Shown here piece after piece: positions 20,459 to 31,255 of a stretch of DNA of 64,000 nucleotides (position 1 is the stretch's first letter; every line of letters begins with the position of its first letter). Source of the stretch: Ascarosepion bandense (lineage: Eukaryota > Mollusca > Cephalopoda > Sepiida > Sepiidae); contig JBBBDQ010000231.1 of the NCBI GenBank assembly GCA_037127315.1, forward strand, positions 371,001-435,000. The letters are read 5' to 3'. Made by a program: the position numbers and the translations under genes. The notes under the pieces were generated by a model. The model was not told the DNA's origin, ran no database searches, and saw only the letters and a program-made list of their open reading frames with translations.

Positions 20459-20503
<45 letters not shown>
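20440..20503. repeat. (TATC)n(TA)n microsatellite
   Basis: About five TATC units then a 40-bp AT run. Confidence 0.95.
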
Positions 20504-20509
<6 letters not shown>

Positions 20510-21120
20510 TTGGGAAGCAATCTTTCATTTCTACATGTTTCGTTAAAAACGACCGGCAAGGAATATTTTCTTAATTTGTTATTTAATTTTTCCAGTATTC
20601 TTACACGTTTCCTTTTTGCTGGAGATGAGGAATGTAAAGATATTCCAAATTTTCGACTTTACAAGTTCTTACAACCTCTTCACAGGCCATTTTCTAGGAA
20701 GTTGTTTTTCCTGTGTTGTTATGTTCCCATGTTTGACGGAAATGTTTTTTTTTTTTTTTGAAAAGGAGAGTTCTTTAAGGCTGTCACATGATGTACACGC
20801 GGTGGGTCTCATGTAAGCGTCTGTCTATTTCAAAACTTCATTTTTACTGTTAAATAGTGTAAGAAAATTGGAGTAAGGTAGGAGAAAATTTTTTTTTGTT
20901 TGATATGTTTAGCCTCCCTTATAGCAAGATACTTTTGATATTGTGATTTAAATAGTTTTTTTTAAATTTTCAACTAAAATCTTTCTTCAGGGTTCCTGTA
21001 ATTTATTGGTTAATAAATGTTTTTATTGCACTATTATTACTAGATTGGTGGCATGTGAGGCGTCTACTCAGGGAAGTTGGTAGCATGGCCAATATATGTA
21101 ATTGATTTATGACAATAAAC
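20504..21120. other. No recognisable feature
   Basis: T-rich, with short ORFs (20510-20761, 20616-20816) showing no family signature. Confidence 0.35.
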
Positions 21121-21129
21121 AATTTTGTA

Positions 21130-22020
21130 CAGGGCGTTAAAATTCATATAATATATTAGTCATAGCTAGTTTAGATTTGATAGGTTTATTATTATTAGAA
21201 ATAACAAGATCTGCTGTCTTCCATTTTCTATAATACATTATAAATTTTACCTGTTTTTGAGGGATTACAGCAGAAATATGGTGTTTAATCAATTTTCGTA
21301 CATAAAATTCGTCCTGCCTAGAACCGATGTGCATTTGGCTGCAATAAAATATGTTCATGTTTTCATGTGCGTTATTTTTAATGGTAATGTCACGTATTTT
21401 AGTAAAAAGAATTTTATTTGTTTATCAATGATGTAGGTGGGAAAATTATTGATGACTAGTGTTTGTTTTATGTGTTTTTTTTTTATTTTTCGCTCAAAAA
21501 TATTCTTTGTTGGGAAGGTTTTTGTTATGCTCTATTTAAGAAGTTTGTTATTACTGTTATTTCATATGTTTCTGGGCAATCATTATTATAATTTAGAAGA
21601 CAAGAGTTTTTACTGGTTGCTTTTTTATACTGATGAGTGGTTTTTAGCTCTATATTAATGTCAAGAAACGTGATTTTGTTATTGTCCATGAGTTCATTAG
21701 TGAATTTCAGCGTGGAATTATTTTCAAAATTTAATTTTACAATCTCGATTTCGTCCATACTTTTATTAAGACAAAAATGTTGACGTACCTTGAATAAATC
21801 TCCGGTTTCTTGGTTGTTCTAAACACTTTGTTTTCTACATGCGACTTGTAAAAGTTCGCCAAAGTAGGACCCAATGTCGGCGTTACTTTGTATGTAGATA
21901 TTACCATTATGGTCTGAAAATGGAGCTAAGTAATTTCCGGAGAATTGCAGATTGGATATTTGAAATAGGGACAGATGGATGTTTGTAAACGCAGTCGCTA
22001 ATTATATTCAATGCTTTGTC
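21130..22020 (-). pseudogene. Penelope-like element, RT and linker, decayed
   Basis: The minus-strand frame 21758-21525 contains I-T-F-L-D-I-N-I-E-L, then K-A-T-S-K-N-S-C-L-L-N-Y, then the terminal block F-L-N-R-A, the RT-to-linker blocks typical of Penelope elements. Just upstream, the expected catalytic Y-V-D-D region reads V-R-Q-H in frame with the downstream block, so it is destroyed. Further downstream (21358-21137) K-T-A-D-L-V-I-S-N-N-N and an N-I-L-Y-E-F block match the region before the GIY-YIG nuclease. The nuclease itself is not found here. Confidence 0.6.
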
Positions 22021-22051
22021 AATTGTGACGTTAGTATATGTTTGTCAACAT

Positions 22052-22052
<1 letters not shown>

Positions 22053-22108
<56 letters not shown>
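22053..22108. repeat. (AT)n microsatellite
   Basis: AT run then a short GA run. Confidence 0.95.
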
Positions 22109-22110
<2 letters not shown>

Positions 22111-23090
22111 AGAGAGGGAGATATGAGCAGAACTAAAGAGATGTATATATAGTGAGACATTTCTGTATGAACTTTTCTTTTCATTACAACTCCCTGAAGT
22201 AAATACCCTTAGTAAATACTCATCAACAATTAAAATAAGAGGAGAATAATTCAATTTTACAAATTAATTTTCATTAAAAAAATAAAAATTACCTGACCAA
22301 TGCATACAGGCTCCTATTTTAACAATTTGTAATAAAAATAAGTCAAAATGGAAATGTAAAATAAAATTCTCACATTTTAAATCTAAAATTTTCTTCTTTT
22401 TCTGTAAATATAGAGAAACTGGTATACAAATTGAATAAAATAGTACACATTTCTGAATATTCCCTGGTATTCAGAAAAATGGAAATATAAATTTGAGTGA
22501 AATACCAAATACACTCATTTCCAAGTGTTCTCTGTTCTCCAGAAAAACGGAAATATCCCGCTGTGTGATACAAAGTAAAAGAAGTTAAACAGAAAAAGTT
22601 TTGTAATATATTCCATTACATATGAACCAAAAAATCAGGTTCCTTGTTGCGAAAGAGATTCGACGAAAACCTTTTATTTTATCCATCAGAAGTAACACGC
22701 ACAGGCTGATATCAAACAACAGCAATTTTTCTAATCCAGTCAATAAAAAACATTGTTTTCAGGTGTAAACTGGTTGTTATAGCAACCCAAGCCACGCTGA
22801 CTAACGAAGAGCAAAGATTATTTAAAAAATAATGAAGCATTTCTTTCTAAATATTATCGTCTAATACTACGTTTCTATTAACTTATCAAAATAAATTATT
22901 TATTTATGAAATAATTTATTTATAAAAAAAATTTGCGCCACTAATTGCTACCCGCAATTAGTGCGCGTGTGTTTGTGTGAGTTAGGGAGACATGTCTGCT
23001 CTCGCCCCGGGACGAAATCCTAACTAGCGTACCACGTGATGTTTCCCGCTTTTATTAGCATGCGTTTAGGCGAGAAACTCAGTTGTCACG
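22109..23090. other. No recognisable feature
   Basis: AT-rich. A weak internal duplication of 'tattc...cagaaaaa.ggaaat' occurs at about 22455-22490 and 22520-22555. No convincing gene. Confidence 0.35.
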
Positions 23091-23139
23091 TGAACGCTGA
23101 ATCACCATGTATGTGTGTGTGCGCGCGTGTGTGTGTCAA

Positions 23140-24230
23140 TGTATCAAACCCCACACTCACATGCTCCGTCCATGACATCCGCAGCATCCTTCTGTAGAAC
23201 CACATTTCAGTTGCTTCAAGTATTTCCTTCATCTCTGATGATATTCCCCAGTATTCCCTGCCATATTGAAGAACTGACAACACATAGCAATCTAGTACTC
23301 TCTTAGTTTCTAGTGAAAGTTTCCTGTCTCTTAATACTTTACTCAACTTCTGGAATGCGTCCTCCATCATGCCAGTTCGCCTTCGTATCTCTGTGTTGTA
23401 CATTCCATCCTGTGTTAGATCACTTCCCAGATATTTAAATTTTGGTACCTGCTTGATTTTAGTAGCCCCCACCTGTATTTGGCATTTTGATCTGGTCTAT
23501 TTGCTGATGACCATGCATTCGCTTTTCTTGCAGTTCATTTGTAGCCCATTTCTGTCACTCTCTTCAGCTAGGAGGTTTGTAGTTTCCTTTCCATTTCTGC
23601 AATTAGTACTGTATCAACCTGCGTTCCTTATGTTGTTCAGAATGTGTTCCCCGATGACAATTCCTGCCAAAACATCTAGGTTCCTCAAAATAGTCTCGCT
23701 GTAACACATCCTTGTCTTACGCCCCTTTCTATATTTGTATATCTGCTGAATTCGTACTGTCCGGTTGCAGTTTGCTGCCAGTAGAGATTCTTGGTGTCTT
23801 TTCCAAAAATGTCAAGGCTGTTGAGTATCTCCATCAGTTGTTTTTGGCTTATGTTGTCGAGCGCTTTTGCATAATCGGTAAAACATAGGTACAAGTCCTT
23901 CTTCATTTGTATTACCTTTTCGGAGAGCATCCTAATCATAAATATGGCGTTTCTTGTTCAAGAACCCGCACTGTTCTTGTCCTATCTCTGACCTGATTCT
24001 GCTTCTCGCGCTATTCATCAGTTTTGTTATATGGCTCATTAAACTGATTGTTCCGTGGAGTTCGCACTCGTTTACACTTAGCTTCTTAGGCAGTGCTATG
24101 AAAATCGACTTGCTTAGGTTGTCTGGTATTACACCACTATTATAAATTTCATTTATTATTTCTGTAACTTTCTCTACTTTCTTTAAATTCTCATTTTCTA
24201 AAGTATTTTATTAAATAAGTTTTTACAATG
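23140..24230 (-). pseudogene. RTE-like LINE, RT to connection region
   Basis: Matches 60.0-61.0 kb in the same orientation. Open pieces: 23939-23685 with the motif A region decayed to A-L-D-N and motif B G-V-R-Q-G-C; 23472-23086 with K-F-K-Y-L-G-S-D-L-T-Q-D-G, then D-C-Y-V-L-S-V-L-Q-Y-G, then E-M-W-F-Y-R-R-M-L-R-M-S-W. The catalytic A-D-D region is scrambled by a small insertion. The copy ends abruptly at the W-T-E-H-V-S block, next to a GT-rich run, so it lacks the normal 3' end and (GAA)n tail. Confidence 0.8.
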
Positions 24231-24241
24231 GATAATAAACT

Positions 24242-24242
<1 letters not shown>

Positions 24243-24289
<47 letters not shown>

Positions 24290-24297
24290 GAATAGTC

Positions 24298-24353
<56 letters not shown>

Positions 24354-24363
24354 GAATAGTCTG

Positions 24364-24402
<39 letters not shown>

Positions 24403-24410
24403 ATAGTCTG

Positions 24411-24441
<31 letters not shown>

Positions 24442-24551
24442 GAATAGTCTGAGAAGAGAGATAGATAGATAGATAGAAGAGATGATAGATAGATAGATAG
24501 ATAGATAATAGTGAGGATAGATAGATAGATAGATGTATTGAATGAATGAAT

Positions 24552-24593
<42 letters not shown>

Positions 24594-24603
24594 GAACAGT
24601 CTG

Positions 24604-24667
<64 letters not shown>
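24243..24667. repeat. (GATA)n array with 'atgaatagtctga' interruptions
   Basis: About 425 bp of GATA blocks separated by variants of a 13-bp spacer 'atgaatagtctga', forming a higher-order pattern with blocks of varying length. The long minus-strand frames (S-I-Y-L repeats) come from the repeat and are not genes. Confidence 0.95.
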
Positions 24668-24924
24668 CTTTTTGAAGCTTCGTGAGCATTCTTTTGCGCA
24701 TTTTGGTGTCCTTGGCTGAGACTAATCCCTGTACGAAAATAAAACACTTTCCGGAGTCAATTCTGCTTATTTAAACTTGTCCAGAGTCAATTTTGCCTAT
24801 TTAAAATCATCGCAATGTTTATTAACCACTGCGGCGAACGTCGTGCAGTCCTTATTTTCGCTTTTTACCAGGTTGAGGCATTTCCACCTTTTGTGAAAAA
24901 GTGAAGTCTAAAGAATTTTACTCA

Positions 24925-25475
24925 AATAATAGAAAAATGTAGAGGCTGCGCTACAACAGCAAAGGCACGACCAGTTATACAAAAACAATGGCCTAAGGCG
25001 GACAGACCTTAGTCTAGAGTCTACACAGACTATGCAGGACCCATAGATGGATATTACTACTTTATAACGGTAGATAGCTTCGCAAGTGACCAGAAGTCTT
25101 CAGATAAAAAAAAACCCTACGACGAAAAGCACTATTAATTGTCTACACGATTTATTCGCAAGTTTTGGCGTAGTAGATTGCCGTGTAACTGATAATGGTA
25201 CTCACTTCACTTCGAGCGACTTTCAAGAATTCTGTGCCACTTATCAAGTCAAGCATATTAAATAGCACCATACCGTTCACGATCTAACGGTCAAGCCGAA
25301 AGGTTTGTGGACATTCTTAAGGGAGCCTTGAATAAAGCAGAGGACGTACCAACAGAAAGAGCTATGCAACAGTTCTACAAGAGTTCTACAGAATAACCCC
25401 TGACGAAAACACACCAGCTGGCAGTCAGTACAAAGTATTTTGTAGTAGCTCTGTAATCTACTCATCTAGAAAATT
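24925..25475 (+). pseudogene. Gypsy-type LTR retrotransposon integrase, decayed
   Basis: Broken frames keep the integrase layout: second half of the zinc-binding HHCC domain (C-R-G-C at about 24939), then V-Y-T-D-Y-A-G-P with the first catalytic Asp, D-S-F-A-S, then V-T-D-N-G-T-H-F with the second Asp, then S-N-G-Q-A-E-R-F-V-D with the catalytic Glu. All three D-D-E residues are visible, but at least three frameshifts or stops separate them. It is the same kind of integrase as the minus-strand copy at 58.8-63.3 kb. No RT is found upstream; the GATA array lies there instead. Confidence 0.8.
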
Positions 25476-25479
25476 ATTA

Positions 25480-26959
25480 CGCAATACCGTCAGCCTCCGA
25501 CGCGAACATACTCAATATACTAAGGTTTCACTTCCAGAGACTTGTACATATACTTTTTACTAACCCGCATTCCTGGACTACTTATCGTCATTCAAGTCTG
25601 TACCCTTACGTTAATACTCTTATTTTTTATCTCAATTACTGGTCGTTGATTATTTATTTGTACAGGTCCCATTCCCGGGATCCACAACAAAATATATGTG
25701 TTAAAATGAGATGTCGATGTTATGTACATTTTTTCATAATTTAGATAAGAATTTATCCATTGAACCCTGTATATATTAATTTATAAGGATAGTAAGAATA
25801 AACATAGCTGTATATAAGTAAGTATTGATTGATGGATAATGGAGCCCGATAAATAGATACATGCCGACTTCTCTTAGATATAACGACCTAACTGTATTGG
25901 TATAGACAAATATAAATAAATTGCTGTACAAGTTTATCTAAACAGAATTTCAGTGATAATTATGATTAAATAAAAGATTATTAGTTTACTAAGTTCACCT
26001 CACACAAGGCCCGAAAAACCACTGAATGAGAGTGTGAGTTGGGGGCGATACGAATATAAGATTTAGAAGTAGGCTGTCGAGATTACGAGGATCTGGCGGA
26101 TTAGCCCTAGACCTAAAAAGATTAAGATATGTCATGTTCGAGAAAGTATCCACTCGAGAATTTTTCCACGGAAAAGAAGCTTTTTAAGTGGAGCAATTTT
26201 TATTACCAAATGAATACATAAGCAATGAGGATGATTCAACTATGTGGACGTAGCAAGGTGAGTTTGACTGTAAAGTTCGAAACAATAAAGTTCGTCTGAA
26301 AATTTGCCATAGAATAACGAAAAGGTATCGATAGGGATGTGACGTTGAATTGTAACAAAGAGGCTGCAGTGTGGTGAATTTGTTATCGCCCACAAGGCCG
26401 TGTAACCAATTTTAAAGTTTGAAAAGTAAAGTTTGGGAACGTTCCTTCATAATGTAAGCAAACATGTATCTTCAAATATTCACTTTTCTTCATCTGCTAA
26501 TTGTCATCTTTTATTGGGAAAGACACTTCGATGGTTTACTGTTGAATTCTTCTTTGTTTTGAATTCGGAGTTGCCTTTAGACTGTACCCTTTATTCATTG
26601 TCTTTCTCTTCTCTATTTTTTGTTCCTTCCCATTTCATTCCTTTTTTATTTTTTGTCTTAATTCCATTCCATTGAAAAAAACGTTAAAGGCTTGATAACA
26701 ACACCACTTCCTCCTTTTGCTTAGGTTTAACAATTTATTTTTCTTAATTCTCTTCTTCTTTTCTTTTTCGTACAGTAGAATTATTATATTCTCTTTATTC
26801 CTTCCTTCTCACTTGTTTCTATTCACCGACACAATGAATTAATTTCCAATTAACCTAAATTTTAGACGAGTTTTTATATTATTATGCATTTTTGCATATA
26901 TTAAGGAAACATTGTTATAATACAATATAACTGATCCACTCTATTATAGTAAAAAATCG

Positions 26960-26960
<1 letters not shown>
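25480..26960. other. Unassigned, possibly includes Gypsy 3' end
   Basis: Follows the integrase relic. The first few hundred bases may hold the integrase C-terminus and an LTR, but I cannot place LTR ends. The remaining AT/T-rich DNA holds short ORFs (26184-26393 minus, 26433-26675 plus) without family signatures. Confidence 0.35.

Positions 26961-27008
<48 letters not shown>
26961..27008. repeat. (AT)n microsatellite
   Basis: AT run. Confidence 0.95.
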
Positions 27009-27010
<2 letters not shown>

Positions 27011-27150
27011 TAGATATTCATTGTATAATACTTAGTTATTCATCATAATAAGGTTAGACCAATACATATTTGTATTAAAAGTGTTCAATACAATTATATT
27101 GTAGAACTTTTGAATATTTACTATTTTTAAACGAGTTTGGAAATGGAATG

Positions 27151-27189
27151 TATATATATATATATATATATTAAACGAGTTTAAAAAAG

Positions 27190-27222
<33 letters not shown>
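27151..27222. repeat. Duplicated (AT)n plus 'ttaaacgagttt' unit
   Basis: Two AT runs (27151-27171 and 27194-27222), each preceded by a similar 'aacgagttt..aa.ggaat' block beginning at 27131 and 27175: a roughly 45-bp tandem duplication. Confidence 0.8.
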
Positions 27223-27225
<3 letters not shown>

Positions 27226-27435
27226 ATCCTCAGACATATCTGTTTGGCGGTATCACAGCCCATCAGTACGGTTAAACTCCGATTGCTTTTAACCCAGGAT
27301 TGGAACCCGACCGAATTGGCGTCAGTCGGCGATTCTAACTCTGGGCTATGGGCGCTCGGTAGAAGAAAGCAGACATTTTAGCGCGTATATTATCATTATA
27401 CAGGCACAATAGCCAGAGTGCTCTAATTCATTATT
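27223..27435 (-). mobile_element. tRNA-derived SINE (family B)
   Basis: Reverse complement of the element at 33.0-33.19 kb: reading on the minus strand, the block with 'attgggcgc'-like sequence lies upstream, then a tRNA-like segment with 'cgactgacgccaattcggtc' and the B-box-like 'gggttccaatcctggg', ending 'gatgact' next to an AT tract (27194-27222) that forms the 3' tail. Confidence 0.75.
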
Positions 27436-27448
27436 GAATGTGTAATGC

Positions 27449-27449
<1 letters not shown>

Positions 27450-27510
<61 letters not shown>
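27450..27510. repeat. (AT)n microsatellite
   Basis: 61-bp AT run. Confidence 0.95.
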
Positions 27511-27512
<2 letters not shown>

Positions 27513-27619
27513 CCACTAAATGAAAGAGAATACATAAAATCTGTCTGGTAACAACATACACCAATTAATCAAACACTAGCTAACCACGTCGGCGTCCTAA
27601 AAATTCTTAAAAGGTCAAC

Positions 27620-27985
27620 AAACAAGATGAGTTCCCCAAACACAAAAAAACCCACACAAACACGCAAAACTGACCAACTAATCAAACCCCTCCACACACC
27701 ACTTTCTTCGAAATTCTAACCAAAAGATATATTCCAACAGATAATGCCATTAATCAACAATTTAGCACTTACATACTAACATGGAAGATACATTCCCTTC
27801 ATTATCAATAAGCCAACCAACCCCAACCCCAACAACAATGAACCATAAATATAGACAGTGGATGATTCCAGTTCTTGCCTATTCCTCCTGATGGACACCA
27901 AACGTTGAAACAAACATATGATTGTAGAGGACATATATAGAAAAAATTATGTACATATTCTAAAATATAATTTACAATAAATATT
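27620..27985. repeat. Dispersed repeat D1, copy 2 (inverted)
   Basis: Reverse-complement partner of 11695-12060; shared blocks include 'accaaccccaaccccaac'-like and 'tgtacata' near the end. No intact frame. Confidence 0.6.
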
Positions 27986-28271
27986 CACAGCTCTATACAT
28001 CATAGCACTGTTTTAAATTAATATTTTGGACGGTGAAAAAATACTATCTTCATTCTGTACTCACTCGGATATATATATATGTATGTATATCCTTCGTGTT
28101 ACGCTCATGGGGAGAGATACAATAGCGAGGTAGCTTCGGTTCAGTTGATTTTCTTTACTACCAGTTATTAAACTTTACTTTCAGCAATGCCGTGTGTTTG
28201 CTCCTTAAGAGTGCCTAATTATTTCATTTTTTTTTTTTTTGCAAAGACTATGTCATCTGTAGAATAGTGTA

Positions 28272-28276
<5 letters not shown>

Positions 28277-28325
<49 letters not shown>
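28277..28325. repeat. (AT)n at LINE tail
   Basis: AT run touching the 3' end of the minus-strand LINE. Confidence 0.95.
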
Positions 28326-28328
<3 letters not shown>

Positions 28329-28558
28329 ATCCTTTCACCCCAAGCAAGGCATTCCACTGCCAAATATTGTGCTTGGGGCTACATAGGGGAAGGTAAATAG
28401 AAAGAATGGTTAGATATAGGAAAATGTCAGAAGGTGGGTGATAGATAGTTTGGAGGATGGGAAGAGTGTTTGAAAGAATGGAAGCGAGTTATTGTGTTAG
28501 GAGGTGGCTATTGACCTTACATTTAAACTCCTGAAGATTGTAGCCGTCGGGGAAGCAG

Positions 28559-28864
28559 TCATGTGGAAGGGAATTCCACAGTCGGGAAGTACGAGAAAAG
28601 AAACTTGTTGGAGTAGAAGTTGCAGTTGCATTTTATCGGTTTCACTGTAAAAGGGTGGGATCTAGTTGCTAATCTAGTATCTCGTGCAAATTCGAACCTA
28701 GGGGGCAACAGTGATCTAAGTTCATCGGAGCAGAAGCCATGAAAGTATTTATAGAAGAGACACAGGGAAGCCATGTCGCGCCGGTAAGAGAGCGACTGCA
28801 GGCGGTCTGCCAAGTCAGTATCGATCACATTACAGACTCTCCGCTGTACTTTGTCGAGAAGCAC
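28559..28864 (-). pseudogene. CR1/Jockey-like LINE C-terminal domain
   Basis: 101 codons: L-D-K-V-Q-R-R-V-C-N-V-I, Y-R-R-D-M-A-S-L-C-L-F-Y-K-Y-F-H-G, S-H-P-F-T-V. Same domain as at 16.75-17.14 kb plus strand and 38.38-38.61 kb minus strand. Confidence 0.8.
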
Positions 28865-29030
28865 AAGGAGACTAGCAGGGGCACCTGACCAGATATGGCA
28901 ACATTATTCAATGCACGGGCGGATGGTGGATTTATAAATGTGCAGGATAAATTTAGACGAAAAAAACCTCCGAGCCCTGCACAGAGAACCGACTTTCATA
29001 GCAGCGGATTTAGCAATGGATTCGATATAG

Positions 29031-29290
29031 TCATTCCACTTGAGGTCCTCTGAAAGTGTGAGACCAAAGGAGGCGTAGTATTTTACTCTCTGAGAGGCAA
29101 GCCTGGTCAGTGCTAATGGGAGGTAGGTGCGGTTGTCTATGATGGTTAATTGATAGTAGCTTCGTTTTAGAAGCGTTAAAATTTACAAGCCATTTCTTAC
29201 CCCAGTCCACTACGGATTGGAGGTCCTTTCCAAGCTCGGCTGCAAGGTTAGCTTTGTCGCCCACACCAGATTTTTGATCGAGGCGAGACT
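29031..29290 (-). pseudogene. CR1/Jockey-like LINE RT, thumb region
   Basis: Continues the same element after the Y-A-D-D block and a stop: L-Q-S-V-V-D-W-G-K-K-W-L-V-N-F-N-A-S-K-T-K is the conserved block following the RT catalytic motif in this LINE group. The frame closes at the 29.03 kb break. Confidence 0.8.
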
Positions 29291-29337
29291 AAACTGTGTT
29301 GTCATCGGCGTACATAACTACTTGGGATATTATGATA

Positions 29338-29841
29338 TCAGAAATCATTAATGTACATCAGAAAGAGCGTAGGACCTAGGATAGAGCATTGAGGGACACC
29401 TGCGTTCGTATGGTAGCTCTGGGAGGCATGTCTGTTTAATACCACTTTCAATGTGCAGTTAGATAGGAATGACTGGATTAGTTCAAACAATTGTCCAGCT
29501 CTAACATAGCTCCGCAGTTTGCATTGTAGGCCAGCATGCCAAACTCTGTCGAACACTTTAGAGATATCCAAGGCGACGGTTCGGGCTTCGCCATTCCTGT
29601 CGAGTGCCTGGTATATATACTCGGTGATGGTCGTTAGCATATCGGCAGTAGACCTGGTGAAGCGGAAACCATACTGCTTGTCCGAGAGGAGCCTGTGTTC
29701 TGTGAGATGCTGAACGAGCTCGGCGTTGATAATGGCCTCGAACACTTTGCCAAACATCGGAAGAAGGCTGATAGGGCGGTAATTTGCGGGGTCTATGAAA
29801 CTGTCAGTTTGAAATATGCACCTGATAATTGAATAAGGCAT
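29338..29841 (-). pseudogene. CR1/Jockey-like LINE reverse transcriptase, fingers and palm
   Basis: Open frame of 167 codons. It starts in the fingers (Y-R-P-I-S-L-L-P), then K-Q-Y-G-F-R, then motif A as D-I-S-K-V-F-D-R-V-W (about residues 92-101), and motif B as G-V-P-Q-C-S-I-L-G-P (G-to-C at the usual G of P-Q-G-S). It ends Y-I-N-D-F. The catalytic Y-A-D-D itself lies in a different frame at 29312-29301 on the minus strand, M-Y-A-D-D-N-T-V, followed by a TAG. The motif B change and the frameshift suggest inactivity. Confidence 0.85.
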
Positions 29842-29850
29842 GAAATACCT

Positions 29851-30148
29851 TGTGACATAGACGTAGGAAATATATGTATACAGTAGCGGCTAAAATATAA
29901 GGAACGGAAACAACAAAGACATAAATATGTGTATTACTTAAAAAGTAATGCATGATTAGCAATGAAAGTTTTACCGAATGAAGATTAGGGTATAATGTGC
30001 GTCAGTCCAAACAACATGTTCTCTTGCATACTCCAATATAAGGAAACGAATTTTCCATCTCCCTTCACTCTACCTGATGAGATATTGTCCTTTCAATGTC
30101 GAAACCACATGTACACTTTGTAGTAGATTATAATTTGTATATATTCTA

Positions 30149-30150
<2 letters not shown>
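29851..30150. other. No recognisable feature
   Basis: Upstream of the truncated LINE; no ORF or shared repeat seen. Confidence 0.35.

Positions 30151-30212
<62 letters not shown>
30151..30212. repeat. (AT)n microsatellite
   Basis: 62-bp AT run ending one base before the 5S-like sequence. Confidence 0.95.
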
Positions 30213-30213
<1 letters not shown>

Positions 30214-30214
<1 letters not shown>

Positions 30215-30337
30215 TTACGGTCATATTACATTGAATGCACAAGTTCTCGTCCGATTAACGAAGTTAAGCAACATTGAGTCTGGTCAGTACTTAGATGGCT
30301 TACCGCTTGGGAATACCAGATGTTGTAAGCGTTTTTT
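30214..30337 (+). pseudogene. 5S rRNA-derived sequence, head of a composite SINE
   Basis: Aligns over its full ~120 bp with animal 5S rRNA: the start 'cttacggtcatattacattg', the internal promoter blocks 'gaagttaagcaac' (A box) and 'tcagtacttagatgg' with 'ccgcttgggaatacca' (C box), and the end 'gttgtaagcg', followed by a T6 run typical of a pol III terminator. Many C/G-to-T/A changes indicate decay, so it is not a working 5S gene. It runs directly into a SINE at 30343, and the same junction recurs at 53.67 kb. Confidence 0.8.
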
Positions 30338-30342
30338 CATGG

Positions 30343-30612
30343 ATGCTCGTTGTGATATTGGCTAGGAACGAGAAATTGAGGAGTCCAGTTCCAATTCTAG
30401 TTGAATGCCTGCATTCACTTACCAGTTAATACCCTTGATAAAAGTATTAATCTGTCCCTTCCCTCCAAGCTATGGGTTAAATCACAGAACAGATTGGGTC
30501 CTATAGTCTTAGCTGGCAAACCGTCTACCGCAGCAGGTAGTGGTAATCTGTTGGCGGGACAATTGATAAGCCGGAGGTCTATTGTCTGCTTCATCTGTAG
30601 CATTTATATGCT
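30343..30612 (+). mobile_element. SINE (family A) joined to 5S head
   Basis: Body matches the family A SINE: 'aggaacgagaaattgagg', 'gttccaattctagttgaat', 'attaatctgtcccttccctc', 'cagattgggtcctatagtc', 'gtctaccgcagcaggtagtgg'. The A-box segment is shortened and the terminal 'gagacatgatcgcc' part is lost. Sits directly after the 5S-like sequence. Confidence 0.85.
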
Positions 30613-30772
30613 CCGACTGAGTGTAACAATTGTTCTGAAAAGTATGAATGGTTTTGCACAAACTTTTACCACTTTCATCAAATCACTTGTGTGGGTTTTC
30701 TGGCGGTTTACCTTGGTTTAATAACTGAAGTAAATAAGTTGTCAAATCCTCATAGGTCGAATTCGACAAGAG

Positions 30773-30779
<7 letters not shown>

Positions 30780-30819
<40 letters not shown>
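30780..30819. repeat. (AT)n microsatellite
   Basis: AT run touching the Helitron-like end at 30820. Confidence 0.95.
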
Positions 30820-30820
<1 letters not shown>

Positions 30821-31200
30821 TAGCAGTATAGCCCGGCGTTGCTCGGATGTAATGAAAATTTTAAAACTAATCCATGGTACTAAAGCTCAGACTCTTTGGA
30901 CGTTGGCACGAAAGACTAAAAACCAATAGTTGTTTCCAGTTAAAGCGAAACCGTAGACTGAAAGAAAATTGAATGGATAAAAGTCAAATTTTGATTTCCT
31001 GGTATCGATATCAAATAAGTTTTTTTCGTCGTAAACTGAATTTTGAAGGCTAAGTAAATCCTCTGAGTAAATGGTATCATGGCTGAGACTAAGAACCTAC
31101 AATTATACATACCTAGGGCCAAACCCGAAGCAAAAACTAAAATAAAAGGGCTGAAAAAAATACAGACATACAGGCAGATAAACAGACGCACACACAAACA
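30820..31200 (-). mobile_element. Helitron-like element, partial
   Basis: Starts at 'ctagcagtatagcccggcg' (the 3' CTAG-hairpin end on the minus strand) and matches the copy at 14.87 kb for about 200 bp ('cctggtatcgatatcaaata'), then jumps to a different middle and a 'gacgcacacacaaaca' end. The 5' TC end is not recognisable. Confidence 0.55.
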
Positions 31201-31209
31201 TCTTGCCTA

Positions 31210-31232
31210 TTATATATATATATATATATATT
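31210..31232. repeat. (AT)n microsatellite
   Basis: Short AT run between two elements. Confidence 0.9.
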
Positions 31233-31255
31233 ATCAATTTTCTGCACTATTGTAA

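Larger units (their letters stand above)
28326..29850 (-). mobile_element. CR1/Jockey-like LINE, 5'-truncated, with RT
   Basis: About 1.5 kb holding most of the reverse transcriptase, the C-terminal domain and the 3' UTR. The 3' end, 'cttggggtgaaaggatt', matches the copy at 17.37 kb and runs into (AT)n. The endonuclease region is absent. At least two frame breaks (around 29330 and 29030) separate three open pieces, so it is inactive, but it is the best RT of this family in the window. Confidence 0.85.

Noticed and set aside
22980..23100. Functional CpG-rich promoter near 23.0 kb
   Set aside because: Only a few CpG and an 'ctcgccccggga' word; no coding start follows and the next feature is a minus-strand LINE.
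24241..24747. 168- and 134-codon S-I-Y-L repeat ORFs
   Set aside because: Translation of (GATA)n; overlapping frames are equally open.
30214..30337. Functional 5S rRNA gene
   Set aside because: Too many substitutions, especially C-to-T/G-to-A, including in paired positions; joined to a SINE.
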